This document shows positions 42,910 to 52,000 of a stretch of DNA of 64,000 bases, piece after piece; positions within the stretch are counted from its first letter, which is position 1, and every line of letters begins with the position of its first letter. The stretch lies in NCBI GenBank assembly GCA_000720805.1, contig JODI01000001.1, positions 62,001 through 126,000 of the forward strand. The letters run 5' to 3'. The translations under genes were made by a program, and so were the position numbers. The DNA is from Streptomyces violaceoruber (GTDB lineage Bacteria; Actinomycetota; Actinomycetes; Streptomycetales; Streptomycetaceae). A model generated the notes under the pieces. It searched no databases and was not told the DNA's origin. It was given only the letters and a program-made list of their open reading frames with translations.

Positions 42910-43782
42910 TCAGACAACGGCCGGGTCCTTCGGCCCGGACGATGCCCGGGCACCGACCATCCAACAGGCCCCGGTGAAGCGGACTTCGGTGCCGTGCACA
43001 TAGGGGGCGAAGGCGGCGCGGACCGTCTCGACGATCCGTGCGCGGGTCCGTTCGTCCGCCTCGCCCAGGAGGAGGCCGACCGGACCGAACCGGGTGAAGT
43101 AGGGGACCAGCGCGCTTTCGGGCAGACCGCAGGCCACGTCGATCGGCCGGACGTCGATTCCCGCCCACCCGCTGTCGGCCAGGACGCGGTGGATCCTGTC
43201 CGGGTCCGCGAAGGCGAACTGGCCCGGCTCGTCCGGTCGGCGGGCCGGGAGGTTCGGCAGGAAGGGCGCCGCGGCGCGTTCGGCCGTCGTCATGAACGGA
43301 TTCTCGGCAGGCGCGCGCCAGGTGACGAACCGGAGCCCGGCCTGGTCCTTCGCGGCACGCCGCAGATTGGCGAAGGCCCGCACGGAGTCGTTGAAGAACA
43401 TGACGCCGAAGCGCGAGACGATCGCGTCGAAGGCGGCCGGTTCGAACGGGTGCTCCTGTGCGTCGGCGCGGATGAACGACGCCGGTGTGCCCTCGCGTTC
43501 GGCGCGTGCCCGGGCGGCGGTGATCATCGGTTCGGAGATGTCGACGCCGACGCAGCGGCCCGCCGGCCCGAGCCGTCGTGCGAGGGCCAGCGTGGTGCTG
43601 CCGGTGCCGCAGCCGACGTCGAGCACCCGACCTCCGTGTTCGACGGACACCTCTTCGAGGAGGACGTCTTCGAAGGGCCGGAGTATCCCGTCCAACAGTG
43701 CCTGCGCCTCCACCCAGGCGTGGCCGGCGGGCCCGTTCCAGCGGGCGGCCTGTTCGTCGTCGGTCCTGCGTGTGACATCCAT
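42910..43782 (-). CDS. Class I SAM-dependent methyltransferase
   Basis: A 290-residue methyltransferase. Motif I is VLDVGCGTGSTTLALARRLG (about residues 53-72), motif II lies in CVGVDISEPM, and RADAQEHPF and FDAIVSRFGVMFFND follow. ATG 43782 has GAGGAGA upstream. It is divergent from a MerR regulator and its promoter has a 14-bp palindrome in the spacer, so it is probably MerR-controlled. The substrate is unknown. It converges with the expansin-like gene. Confidence 0.9.
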   Translation of the reverse strand: MDVTRRTDDEQAARWNGPAGHAWVEAQALLDGILRPFEDVLLEEVSVEHGGRVLDVGCGTGSTTLALARRLGPAGRCVGVDISEPMITAARARAEREGTPASFIRADAQEHPFEPAAFDAIVSRFGVMFFNDSVRAFANLRRAAKDQAGLRFVTWRAPAENPFMTTAERAAAPFLPNLPARRPDEPGQFAFADPDRIHRVLADSGWAGIDVRPIDVACGLPESALVPYFTRFGPVGLLLGEADERTRARIVETVRAAFAPYVHGTEVRFTGACWMVGARASSGPKDPAVV

Positions 43783-43844
43783 CGTCTTCTCCTCTGCTGC
43801 GCTCCGTCTTGCCTTCGTCGGGCCCGAGGTGAAAGCGTGCGACT

Positions 43845-43864
43845 TCAAGTCGACTTGAGGTCAA
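43845..43864 (-). promoter_or_regulatory. MerR/SoxR-type operator and -35 of the methyltransferase promoter
   Basis: TCAAGTCGACTTGA (43845-43858) is a perfect 14-bp palindrome. On the minus strand TTGACC (43859-43864) stands directly before it, as in soxS-type promoters where a MerR protein untwists an over-long spacer. The matching -10 (CACGCT, 19 bp away) is weak, which fits an activator-dependent promoter. Confidence 0.7.
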
Positions 43865-43868
43865 GAGG

Positions 43869-44300
43869 ATGACAGATCTGGACATCGCCGAGGTCGCGCA
43901 ACGCGCCGGGGTCCCCGCCTCGACGCTGCGGTTCTACGAGGAAAAAGGGCTGATCGCGTCGAACGGCAGGCGGGGCCTGCGCCGTCAGTACGATGCCGGC
44001 GTACTGGAACGCCTGGCGCTGATCGCGCTGGGACGCACCGCCGGGTTCTCGCTCGACGAGATCGCGCAGATGTTCGTGCCGGACGGGCCGCCCCGTATCG
44101 ACCGTCAGGTCCTCGCTGCCAAGGCGGAGGAACTGGACAGGAGCATCCGGGAACTGGGCGCACTGCGCGACTCCCTGCGGCACGCCGCGGCCTGCTCCGC
44201 GCCGAGCCACCTGGAATGCCCCACCTTCCGCCGCCTTCTCGAGGGCGCGGTGTCCGGCGCGGTCGCACGTCCGGCGAAGCGGGCTCCGAGGTCACCGTGA
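43869..44300 (+). CDS. MerR family transcriptional regulator
   Basis: A 143-residue regulator. The N-terminal winged helix is IAEVAQRAGVPASTLRFYEE, then KGLIASNGRRGLRRQY; a dimerisation helix follows (QVLAAKAEELDRSIRELGAL). The C-terminal part has two Cys in AACSAPSHLECPTF that could bind a metal or sense redox, a layout close to SoxR/CueR-type proteins but with different spacing. ATG 43869 follows AAGAGG. The operator at 43845-43858 is 10 bp before the start, so it should regulate both itself and the divergent methyltransferase. Confidence 0.9.
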   Translation: MTDLDIAEVAQRAGVPASTLRFYEEKGLIASNGRRGLRRQYDAGVLERLALIALGRTAGFSLDEIAQMFVPDGPPRIDRQVLAAKAEELDRSIRELGALRDSLRHAAACSAPSHLECPTFRRLLEGAVSGAVARPAKRAPRSP

Positions 44301-44460
44301 AACCTCTGCCGGTCCGGGCGGGTCCGCGCACGCGGCGCCCACTCGGACCACCCGTTCACGGCGCGACGTTCCCCTCCGACCCCGGTGTTTCCGTGGGCCG
44401 GCCGTCCGAACCCGCAGGGAGCCGTGCGGAGTTCCGCTCACGGGTTCGGGCCGGTAGGGA

Positions 44461-45294
44461 ATGATGGCGGCCGTGCCACCTGATCATGTGACCGGACGCG
44501 ACGTGCGTGACGTGTGCGCCGGAGTGGGCCGGGCCAGTCGCGCGGGAGCGTGTGCGCGGGCCGGGCTGTTCGCCGTGCTCGGGACCGTGCTGGCGACCTT
44601 CGGGCATCACGCCGTCGCCGAAGGCACGGTGCCCTGGCGCCTGATGGCCGTGCTGGCCGGGGCGCAGTTCGCGGCGGTGTGGCCGCTGGCCCGGCGCCGC
44701 TACGTGTCCCGTGCGACGGTCGGGTTCACGCCGGCGGTGCAGGGCGTGCTGCATGTCGTCCTGTCCTGGGCGGACGGTGACCCTACGATGGCGCCGCGAC
44801 CGCGTGCCACGCACGCCGGGCACCTGCCCGTCGCCTTCGGGGACGGGCATGCGTGGCATCACGCCGGGGCGGCGATGACCACCGTGCACACCGTGGCCGC
44901 CTTGGCGACGGCCTGGCTGCTGCACCGGGCCGACGTCAGGATGACGGCGGCCCGGGCGACGCTGCGCACCCTGGCCAGGGCCGCGGTGGCCGGCCTGGCC
45001 CGGGTACGGCCGCCACGGCTGGTGGCCGACCCGGCCGGGGCTTTGCCCACGCTGCCGGACGGGCGGGGGACGGGCGCGTTCGCGGTGGCCGGGCGGGGGC
45101 GGGAGGACCTACTGGAGCACGTGATGGCGCGCAGGGGGCCACCGCGGGGGGAGCGCCTTCCCTCCCGTCACCGGCCCCGGTTCCCGCCGGGCCGGATTCT
45201 CCCGTTCCTGCAAGGAGTTTCCCTGTGTCCCTCTCCACCCACCTGGTGGTCCATGGCGGTCGCCGTGTCGCCCTCGTCGCGGCTGCCGCGCTGA
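44461..45294 (+). CDS. Integral membrane protein upstream of YcnI-like gene
   Basis: A 277-residue protein with several hydrophobic segments (AGLFAVLGTVLATFG, WRLMAVLAGAQFAAVWPLA, TPAVQGVLHVVLSW, TVHTVAALATAWLLH) and a His/Met-rich loop (THAGHLPVAFGDGHAWHHAG). The metal-ligand-rich loop and the following YcnI-like gene suggest copper handling, but this is inference. The frame continues 70 bp into the YcnI-like gene, which is odd; the true C terminus may have been lost or extended by a point change. ATG 44461; an in-frame ATG at 44464 is the alternative. Confidence 0.6.
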   Translation: MMAAVPPDHVTGRDVRDVCAGVGRASRAGACARAGLFAVLGTVLATFGHHAVAEGTVPWRLMAVLAGAQFAAVWPLARRRYVSRATVGFTPAVQGVLHVVLSWADGDPTMAPRPRATHAGHLPVAFGDGHAWHHAGAAMTTVHTVAALATAWLLHRADVRMTAARATLRTLARAAVAGLARVRPPRLVADPAGALPTLPDGRGTGAFAVAGRGREDLLEHVMARRGPPRGERLPSRHRPRFPPGRILPFLQGVSLCPSPPTWWSMAVAVSPSSRLPR

Positions 45295-45968
45295 CCGCCA
45301 CGCTCACCCTGGCCTCTCCGGCCGCCGCCCATGCGGAGGTCGAGGCCGATCATCCGCAGGCCCTCGCCCAGAACGTCACGCTCACCTTCGTCTCCGAGGC
45401 CGAGTCCGCCGACGCGGGCTTCCGGGAGCTGCGTGTCGTCCTGCCCAAGGGCATCGCCCCCGAGGACGTCACCCTGGACGAAGCCCCCGAGGGCTGGAAA
45501 CTGAAGCCCACCGGCGACGGTTACACGGTGGCCGGGCCGGCGTTGAAGGCCGGCGTCGACGCCGAGCACAGCATCAAGGTCCGGCAGCTGCCCGACGAGA
45601 AGGAACTCGCCTTCAAGACCGTCGAGACCTACAGCGACGGCGAGGTCTCCCGCTGGATCGAACTGCCCACCGCCGACAAGGAGCCGGAGCAGCCCGCCCC
45701 GGTGCTGAAGCTGAAGGCCGCGGCCCCGGGCGCCACGCCGGTCGACGCGAGCCCGAGTCCGAGCCCGACGCAGAGCGCCGCGGCGCCGACTCCCTCCGCC
45801 GAAGCGTCCGACGCGGGCGCCTCACCGGCGGCGGAGGACTCGGCCGCCGACGAGGACGACGGCATCTCCTCCGGCGTCGTCATCGGCGTGATCGTCGTCG
45901 CGCTGCTCCTGCTCGGCGGCGGGGCCTGGTGGCTGGCCAGGCGCCGGGCGGCCTCGTCCGAGAGCTGA
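45225..45968 (+). CDS. YcnI-like DUF1775 copper-binding protein
   Basis: A 247-residue secreted and then membrane-anchored protein. A signal peptide ends at ASPAAAHAEVEADHPQA, so the mature protein begins with His, which in DUF1775 proteins binds copper. The beta-sandwich segments are NVTLTFVSEAESADAGFREL, then RVVLPKGIAPEDVTL. A Ser/Pro/Ala-rich stalk leads to a C-terminal helix (VVIGVIVVALLLLGGGAWWL) and basic tail RRRAASSES. The start is GTG 45225 with AAGGAG (45212-45217) upstream. The preceding membrane ORF overlaps it by 70 bp. Confidence 0.85.
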   Translation: MSLSTHLVVHGGRRVALVAAAALTATLTLASPAAAHAEVEADHPQALAQNVTLTFVSEAESADAGFRELRVVLPKGIAPEDVTLDEAPEGWKLKPTGDGYTVAGPALKAGVDAEHSIKVRQLPDEKELAFKTVETYSDGEVSRWIELPTADKEPEQPAPVLKLKAAAPGATPVDASPSPSPTQSAAAPTPSAEASDAGASPAAEDSAADEDDGISSGVVIGVIVVALLLLGGGAWWLARRRAASSES

Positions 45969-45973
45969 GCCGA

Positions 45974-46028
45974 GGCCTGCCGCCGTCGCCCCGGAGCGCG
46001 ACCGCTCCCGGGCGGCGGCCGGCAGGCC
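45974..46028. terminator. Long hairpin terminator between convergent genes
   Basis: GGCCTGCCG (45974-45982) and CGGCAGGCC (46020-46028) pair at the ends of a GC-rich stem with further internal pairing (CCGCC with GGCGG). It lies between the YcnI-like gene and the isomerase-like gene and can serve both. Confidence 0.55.
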
Positions 46029-46035
46029 GCCGTGA

Positions 46036-47505
46036 TCACACCGCCCGGTGGTCGATGCCCAGCAGACTCGCGGCGGCCCGGAAGTCGGCGGTGTGGTGGC
46101 CGATCGCGAGGGACCAGTGGTGGCCGACGCCCGTGGCGCTCCACGCGTCGACCCACTCGCCGGGGTCGCGGCCGAAGTCGACACGGCTGGTGGTGTTGCC
46201 GATCTCCAGCAGCGGGCCGGGGACGACGGTGCCCTCCGAGGTGAGGAAGGACAGGGTGCCGTCGGCGTCCTGGCCGAGGCCGAGGAGGGTGACGGGGCCG
46301 TGCTGGACGTCGAACTCCACACTGACGCCGAAGCCGCGCTTGCCGTGGTACACACCCAGGCCGCGCAGCAACGGGTCGCGGGAACTGACGGCGAGGTGGG
46401 CGGGACCGTCGTGGCCCATCTCCACCACCCCGTCCTCGAAGTCGAGGGCCTGGATCTCCGTGAAGGAACCTCCGGCGCCGATGCTCTGCGAGGCCAACTG
46501 GGCGACGCTGGTGCGCAGCTCGTACTCACCGGCCGCGGGCACGCCCCGGGCGGTGAGCAGGGAGGCGCCCAGGATCATGCCGGCGCCGAGGCGCTCGTGC
46601 AGTTCCCCGTCCAGGCCGCGGTGGTAGTAGGCCAGGGTGTCGAGGCCGAAGTCCTCCACGAGCCGGTCGAGTGCGACCGACACGGTCGCTCCCCACGCGA
46701 AGTCCTCGTCGGCCACGCTGTCGTCGAGGGTGAAGACCTGGCGGGCCAGGGCCATGCGGTCCCGGGTCTCCGCCTCGGTCACCTGCTCCACCCGGTGACG
46801 CAGATCGTCGAACTCCAGCACTTCGACATGCGAGCCGAACGTCGTCGGAAGCAGCGTCAGATCGGTCGACACGTCGAGCATGCCCGGGTACAGATGGCCC
46901 ATCAGTCCGTGCCGGGCGTGCCGTAGCGCGGCGCGGACGTGCGCGGCCCGGACCCACTGCTCGATGCGCCGCCACGCCGACTCCTGGCGCAGCCAGCCCG
47001 ACACCGACCGGAAGGGGATGCCCGCGCGCCGGAAGACGTTGCCGACCTCGGGCACGGGGCACTGCCCGCAGTACGCCAGCCAGGCACCCGTGTCGAAGGA
47101 GGCGTGGTCCATCCGTTCGGACGGCTGGAGGTCGATCACCAGGACGGGGGTGTGCGAGCGCTGGGCGATCGGCAGCACCATCGACGAGGTCAGATACGTC
47201 GTCAGGAACAGCACGATCAGATCGCAGTCCGCCCGGCGCAACTCCTCGGCGGCGACCGCCCCCTCCTGAGCGTCGGAGATGAAACCGACGTCGGTCACCT
47301 CCGCGTCCATCTGCCGCAAGCGCTCGGTGACGTACCCGGCCGACTCCCGCAACTGGGGGAGCAGCCCCGGGAACTGTGGCCAGTACGTGCCGAGGCCGCC
47401 CGCGACCAGCCCGATCCGGGTACGACGGCGGGGCGCCGGGGGGAGCAGCTCGCGCAGCGTGGCGGCGCGGTCCGCGGTCACGGTGATGGGTTCGGTCGTT
47501 GCCAT
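46036..47505 (-). CDS. L-fucose/L-arabinose isomerase family protein
   Basis: A 489-residue protein of the FucI/AraA-like fold that would interconvert an aldose and a ketose. Visible blocks are IGLVAGGLGTYWPQFPGLLP, the substrate-region LIVLFLTTYLTSSMVLPIAQ, RHGLMGHLYPGMLDVSTD, and a late metal-site region GVGHHWSLAIGHHTAD with paired His. ATG 47505 is used; a GAAGGA lies 9-14 nt before it. It is the second gene of a two-gene operon with the MFS transporter (32 bp apart), opposite a GH106-like glycosidase. This is not the classic FucI sequence; the sugar is not known. Confidence 0.78.
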   Translation of the reverse strand: MATTEPITVTADRAATLRELLPPAPRRRTRIGLVAGGLGTYWPQFPGLLPQLRESAGYVTERLRQMDAEVTDVGFISDAQEGAVAAEELRRADCDLIVLFLTTYLTSSMVLPIAQRSHTPVLVIDLQPSERMDHASFDTGAWLAYCGQCPVPEVGNVFRRAGIPFRSVSGWLRQESAWRRIEQWVRAAHVRAALRHARHGLMGHLYPGMLDVSTDLTLLPTTFGSHVEVLEFDDLRHRVEQVTEAETRDRMALARQVFTLDDSVADEDFAWGATVSVALDRLVEDFGLDTLAYYHRGLDGELHERLGAGMILGASLLTARGVPAAGEYELRTSVAQLASQSIGAGGSFTEIQALDFEDGVVEMGHDGPAHLAVSSRDPLLRGLGVYHGKRGFGVSVEFDVQHGPVTLLGLGQDADGTLSFLTSEGTVVPGPLLEIGNTTSRVDFGRDPGEWVDAWSATGVGHHWSLAIGHHTADFRAAASLLGIDHRAV

Positions 47506-47537
47506 GGTCGTTGATCCTTCCGAGGTCCGGTTCGGAT

Positions 47538-48845
47538 TCACGCCCGGGCCACTCCCACGTTCGCCGGGGCGTCGGCGGCATCAGGGGAACCGGCGACGAG
47601 GACACGGACGATGTACACGCCCGCGACCCCCGACGCCGCCATGCAGAGGGTGATCGACCAGAGCAGGAGGGACACGCTGTACTCCATCAGGGCGGGCGTG
47701 ACGAACGCGACGCCCGCGAAGACGCCCCGCGACAGGGCGTAGGTGAGGCCCTGGGTGGTGCCGCGGGTGTCCGGGGGAAGCGAGAGCTGCGACCACACCT
47801 TGTAACTGGCCTCGCCGGCGAAGGGGTTGGAGATCTGGTAGAGCACGAAGAAGACGAGCATGCCGACGAGGGCGCCGGCCGTGAGGGACGCGACGCAGAA
47901 GGCGACGACCTGCACGACCGTGAACACGTAGAACAGTCGGTCGCGCCAGGGGGTGTCGGCGATCCGGACGAAGACGAAGGTCAGCACCAGCGCGATCGGG
48001 AGGAAGGCCAGGTTGATCCCGGTGGCCAGGGTCTGCGAGGCACCGCTGACCGTGACCAGCAGATAGGTGCCGAACTGGCCGAAGGTGTTGGCTCCGATGC
48101 CCCAGGTGACGTAGTAGGCGAAGGTCGCGACCATCGGCAGCAACGCGGCACGGTTCCACACGTTCTTGAGCGCGGTGCCGCGTGGCGCGGCGGCCGCGGC
48201 TGCCGCCGCCGCCTCCTCCAGCGCCTGGTCCGACGGCTCGTCGACCAGCTTCAGACGGGCGCGGAGCTGCCAGGTGGCCAGCGCGGCGACGGCCAGATGG
48301 CCGGTGATGATGCGCGCCCCCGTCATGCCGGTGTCCGACAGAACGTAGCCGAGGAAGATGACGACGACGATGCCCAGTACCCACATGACCTGTGTGAAGG
48401 ACACGAGACGCGCCCGGCCGTGGGCGGGCGCCGCGTCCGAGACCACGGCCAGGGACGTCGGCAGGTCGGCACCGGCCGCCAGCCCCGCCACGAGCACGCC
48501 GATCAGGAGCACGATGTCGTTCGGCGCCAGGGTGATGACGATCGCGCCCAGCGCGAAGCAGAGGATGTCCAGGTTGTAGACACGGCGGCGCCCGAACATG
48601 TCGGCCAGCCGTCCGCCGACGAGCGAGCCGACCGCGATGCAGCCGGTGACGATCGCGCTGATCGCGCCCGCCATCCACACGCCCATGTCGTAACTGTCGC
48701 GGTAGATGGCCAGATTGACGGAGATGCTGACGATGAGGGCGGCGTCGAGGTAGGAGGCCATGCCCGACAGGGCGGCGACCTTCCACAAGTGTTTGGGGAC
48801 GGGCGGCTGGTCCGGGGGAACCGGGGAGGTCGAGGTGCGGGCCAT
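47538..48845 (-). CDS. MFS sugar-type transporter
   Basis: A 435-residue, 12-helix transporter. Helix 1 has GMASYLDAALIVSISVNLAI, and the loop motif GGRLADMFGRRRVYN is of the sugar-porter type; a poly-Ala stretch (ten Ala in a row in one run) is in the central loop. ATG 48845 starts the gene. It is transcribed with the isomerase-like gene and is divergent from the GH106-like gene across a 251-bp region that has two LacI-type operators, so it likely imports the sugar released by that glycosidase. Confidence 0.87.
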   Translation of the reverse strand: MARTSTSPVPPDQPPVPKHLWKVAALSGMASYLDAALIVSISVNLAIYRDSYDMGVWMAGAISAIVTGCIAVGSLVGGRLADMFGRRRVYNLDILCFALGAIVITLAPNDIVLLIGVLVAGLAAGADLPTSLAVVSDAAPAHGRARLVSFTQVMWVLGIVVVIFLGYVLSDTGMTGARIITGHLAVAALATWQLRARLKLVDEPSDQALEEAAAAAAAAAPRGTALKNVWNRAALLPMVATFAYYVTWGIGANTFGQFGTYLLVTVSGASQTLATGINLAFLPIALVLTFVFVRIADTPWRDRLFYVFTVVQVVAFCVASLTAGALVGMLVFFVLYQISNPFAGEASYKVWSQLSLPPDTRGTTQGLTYALSRGVFAGVAFVTPALMEYSVSLLLWSITLCMAASGVAGVYIVRVLVAGSPDAADAPANVGVARA

Positions 48846-48925
48846 GATGCGACTCCGTCGTCTGGGGATGGGCCGAGCGGAGGGGGATGTCGCGGCTCTG
48901 GGGCCGGGTCGCAGTGAATATAGAG

Positions 48926-48941
48926 TTCGAAAAACGTTCCA
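48926..48941. promoter_or_regulatory. LacI-type operator near the MFS/isomerase operon
   Basis: TTCGAAAAACGTTCCA at 48926-48941. Its reverse complement differs in only one of 16 positions from the site at 54179-54194 in front of the LacI gene. The AACGTT core with central CG is typical of LacI-family operators. It sits about 80-95 bp upstream of the MFS start. Confidence 0.75.
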
Positions 48942-49042
48942 ACAAGCCCTCTTGCACAGACGCGCCGGAAGAACTTCCAAAGTCTTCTCGGGCCCCGGAT
49001 TCGGTGCGAACATTCCAGGTGGCCTGCCTTCGAGAGTCGTAT

Positions 49043-49052
49043 AAAACGTTTT
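49043..49052. promoter_or_regulatory. LacI-type operator before the GH106-like gene
   Basis: AAAACGTTTT is a perfect 10-bp palindrome with a central CG, 45-54 bp upstream of GTG 49097. It shares the AACGTT core of the other two sites of this locus. The rest of the 48846-49096 gap has no gene. Confidence 0.7.
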
Positions 49053-49096
49053 CAGAACCCTGAGGTGTCCGAGCCGTACTGGGAAGGACCGCATCC

Positions 49097-52000
49097 GTGA
49101 TCTCCCCTGGACTGCAGCAGCTGTTCGACGATCCGCCCCGCGACTTCGGGCCCACGCCGCTGTGGTGGTGGTCCGGCGCGAAGGTCACCCGCGAGCGTCT
49201 CGCCTGGCAGATGCGCAGGTTCGCCGAGGGCGGCGTCCACAACCTCGTGGTGATCAATCTGGCGCCGGCCGGCCCGACGTTCGGCGCCCGGACCGACGAT
49301 CCGGCGTGGTTCGGTGAGGAGTGGTGGGACCGCTTCACCGACGCCTGCCACATCGCCGAGGACCTCGGCACGCGCCTGTGGTTCTACGACCAGATCGGGT
49401 TCTCCGGCGCCAACCTCCAGGGCGGCGTGACCCGCCGTCATCCTGAGGCCCGAGGTCAGGCGCTGCGTTGCCGCAGCGCGACCGTGCGCGGGGGCACCGT
49501 CCCGCTCCCGGGCTCCGAGACCCTGGTGGCCGCGTACGAGGTGACCGGTCGGCGTCTGTCCGCGGTCCCGGATTCCGCCGCCGGCAACACGCGGTCCGGG
49601 GCCGGTCCCGCCAGGTCCGGTCCCGGCGCCGCCCGGATCGCGGCCCCCGACGGCACGGACGTGCACCTCGTCGTCGCCGTTCCCACGGCGTTCGACTACC
49701 TGGACCCGCACGCCGTCGGCCTGCTCCTTGACACCGTCCATCATGAATACGACCGACGCGTCCCGCAGTACCTGGGCAACGTCATCGCCGGGAGCTTCCA
49801 GGACGAGCTGCCCGGCACCAACTCCTGGAGCCACCGCTTCCCCGACGAGTTCCGCGCCCGCCGCGGCTACGACCTGCTCGACCACCTGCCCGCCCTGTTC
49901 GGCCCGGCGACCGCCCGAGCGGCGAATATCCGCGCCGACTACTACGCGGTCCGCACCGAACTCACCGAAGAAGCCCTGTTCAGGCCGCTCGCCGCCTGGC
50001 ACGAGGAGCGCGGCATGCTCATCGGGGCCGACCAGAGCCACCCCGCCCGCGCGGGCTTCCCCGCCCAGTCGACGCAGATCTACACCGACTACTTCCGCAC
50101 CCACCGCTGGTACGGCGCCGCCGGCAGCGACCATCACGGCGACTCCAAGGTCCACTCCTCCATGGCCCACCTCTACGGCCACGAGCGCGTCTGGATCGAG
50201 GCGTTCCACTCCTCCGGCTGGGGCGGCACCCTGGAGGACACCTACGACTGGCTCCTGCCGTTCCTGCGCAGCGGAGCCAACCTGTACAACCCGCACGCCA
50301 GCTACTTCGGTACCGCGGGCGGCTGGTTCGAGTGGGCGCCGCCGTCCACCGACTGGCGCCAGCCCTACTGGCGGCAGTACCCGTCGTTCTCCCGGGCCGT
50401 GGCCCGGATCTGCTCGATCATGTCCTGGGGGACCTACAGCGCCGACGTCGCGGTCCTGCACCCCACCGCCACCATGCAGTCCCTCCTCCCGTTGGACGCA
50501 CCCGTGCAGCACTTCGGCGACGGACGCCTCGGCGACGGCCACGCCGACGTCGACGAGACCCAGCGGCACTACCTGGACCTGTGCGGCACCAACAACTGGC
50601 TCCGGCCCGCCGTCGGCGCCCTCGACCGCCACGGTGTCTCCTACGACGTGATCGACGACTCCTCCGTGCAGCGGGCCAAGGCCGCCGACGGCGCCCTGCG
50701 CGTCAAGGACCTGGCCTACGCCGTGGTGCTGCTGCCGTCGGCGAGCGTCCTGGAGGAGGAGACGGCACGCCGGCTGACGGACCTCCTCGACGCCGGCGGC
50801 CGGGTGGTGGTCGTCGGCCGTCCACCCGCGACGGCGGCCGGGCTGGCCGGTGACGACCGTGTCGTCGCCGCGCTGCTCGACCATCCGCGACTGGAGCGGG
50901 CGGGCGACGCCGAGGCCGCGGCGGCCGCGGTGGCCGACGCCGCCGGACACGCGACGGGCGAGGTGCCGCTGCTCGTCAGGAGGCACGGCGACGAGGCGGT
51001 GGCCCTGGTCACGGGCGCCTTCCCCGATGCCCGCAGGCATCCCCCGCAGGACAACCACGCGATCGACCCCGCCCGCTACGCCCGGACGTCCTCCGTCACC
51101 GCGCGCGCCGTGGTCACCGAGGCCGAGATCTGGAACCCGGCGACGGGGTCCCGCCGTTCCGCACGCGTCACCGTCTCCGACGGCCTCTCGACCATCGACG
51201 TGCCACTGGACGGCGCCCCCGCCGTCCTCGTCGTATGGCGCGAAGGCCCCCCGCCACCCGGGACGACCACACCAACCCCGCAGGTCTCCGTGAAGACGCT
51301 GGACGTGTCGACCGGTTGGGTGGGCCACCTGGTGCCCACCATGGACAACACCTGGGGCGACCTTGCCCTGCCCGCGGGAGCGTCCGTGGCGGAACCGCAG
51401 ATCTGGACCATGGGGTGGAGCGAGAGCGACCACCCTTGGGAGCGGACGCGTGTGACCTACGGCAACCGGGTGCGCGTCCTGCCGCCGGTGCCCTCCGCCC
51501 AGGCCCCCGATCCGTTGGACGGCGCCCGCGTCGAACGGATCCTGGCCGGGGAGCTGCCCCTGGCGCCCCGGGAGTGGGAGGTCGGGCTGTACTCGTCGAG
51601 CCGCGGGATCCCCGACCCGGACGGTCTGCTCGGCAACAAGGGGCTGGTGCCCGAGGAGTTCGTGCGCGTCCCGGTGCCGGGGGCCGGCACCGTCGCACGG
51701 GTCCGGGCCATCGTGGAGTGCGATCACCGAGGCCCCGCCGACCTGCACATCGGCGCGTCGGCGGCCAAGCGTGTGTGGTGGAACGGCGAGCGGCTGCGGA
51801 CGAGCGACGGCTGTCTGGCGTCCGCCCGCGTGGACGTGGCACGGTCCCGCAATGTGCTCGAGTACGAACTGACCGACGCCCAGGACCGGCCGTTGCTCAT
51901 CTCGGGCGCCGCCGGCACCCCCTTGGGCAGCTACTTCTGCCTCTCCCGCCCGGACGGGTTCGCGCGGCGGCCGCGGTTCATGTGCCTGCCCGACGGTGTA

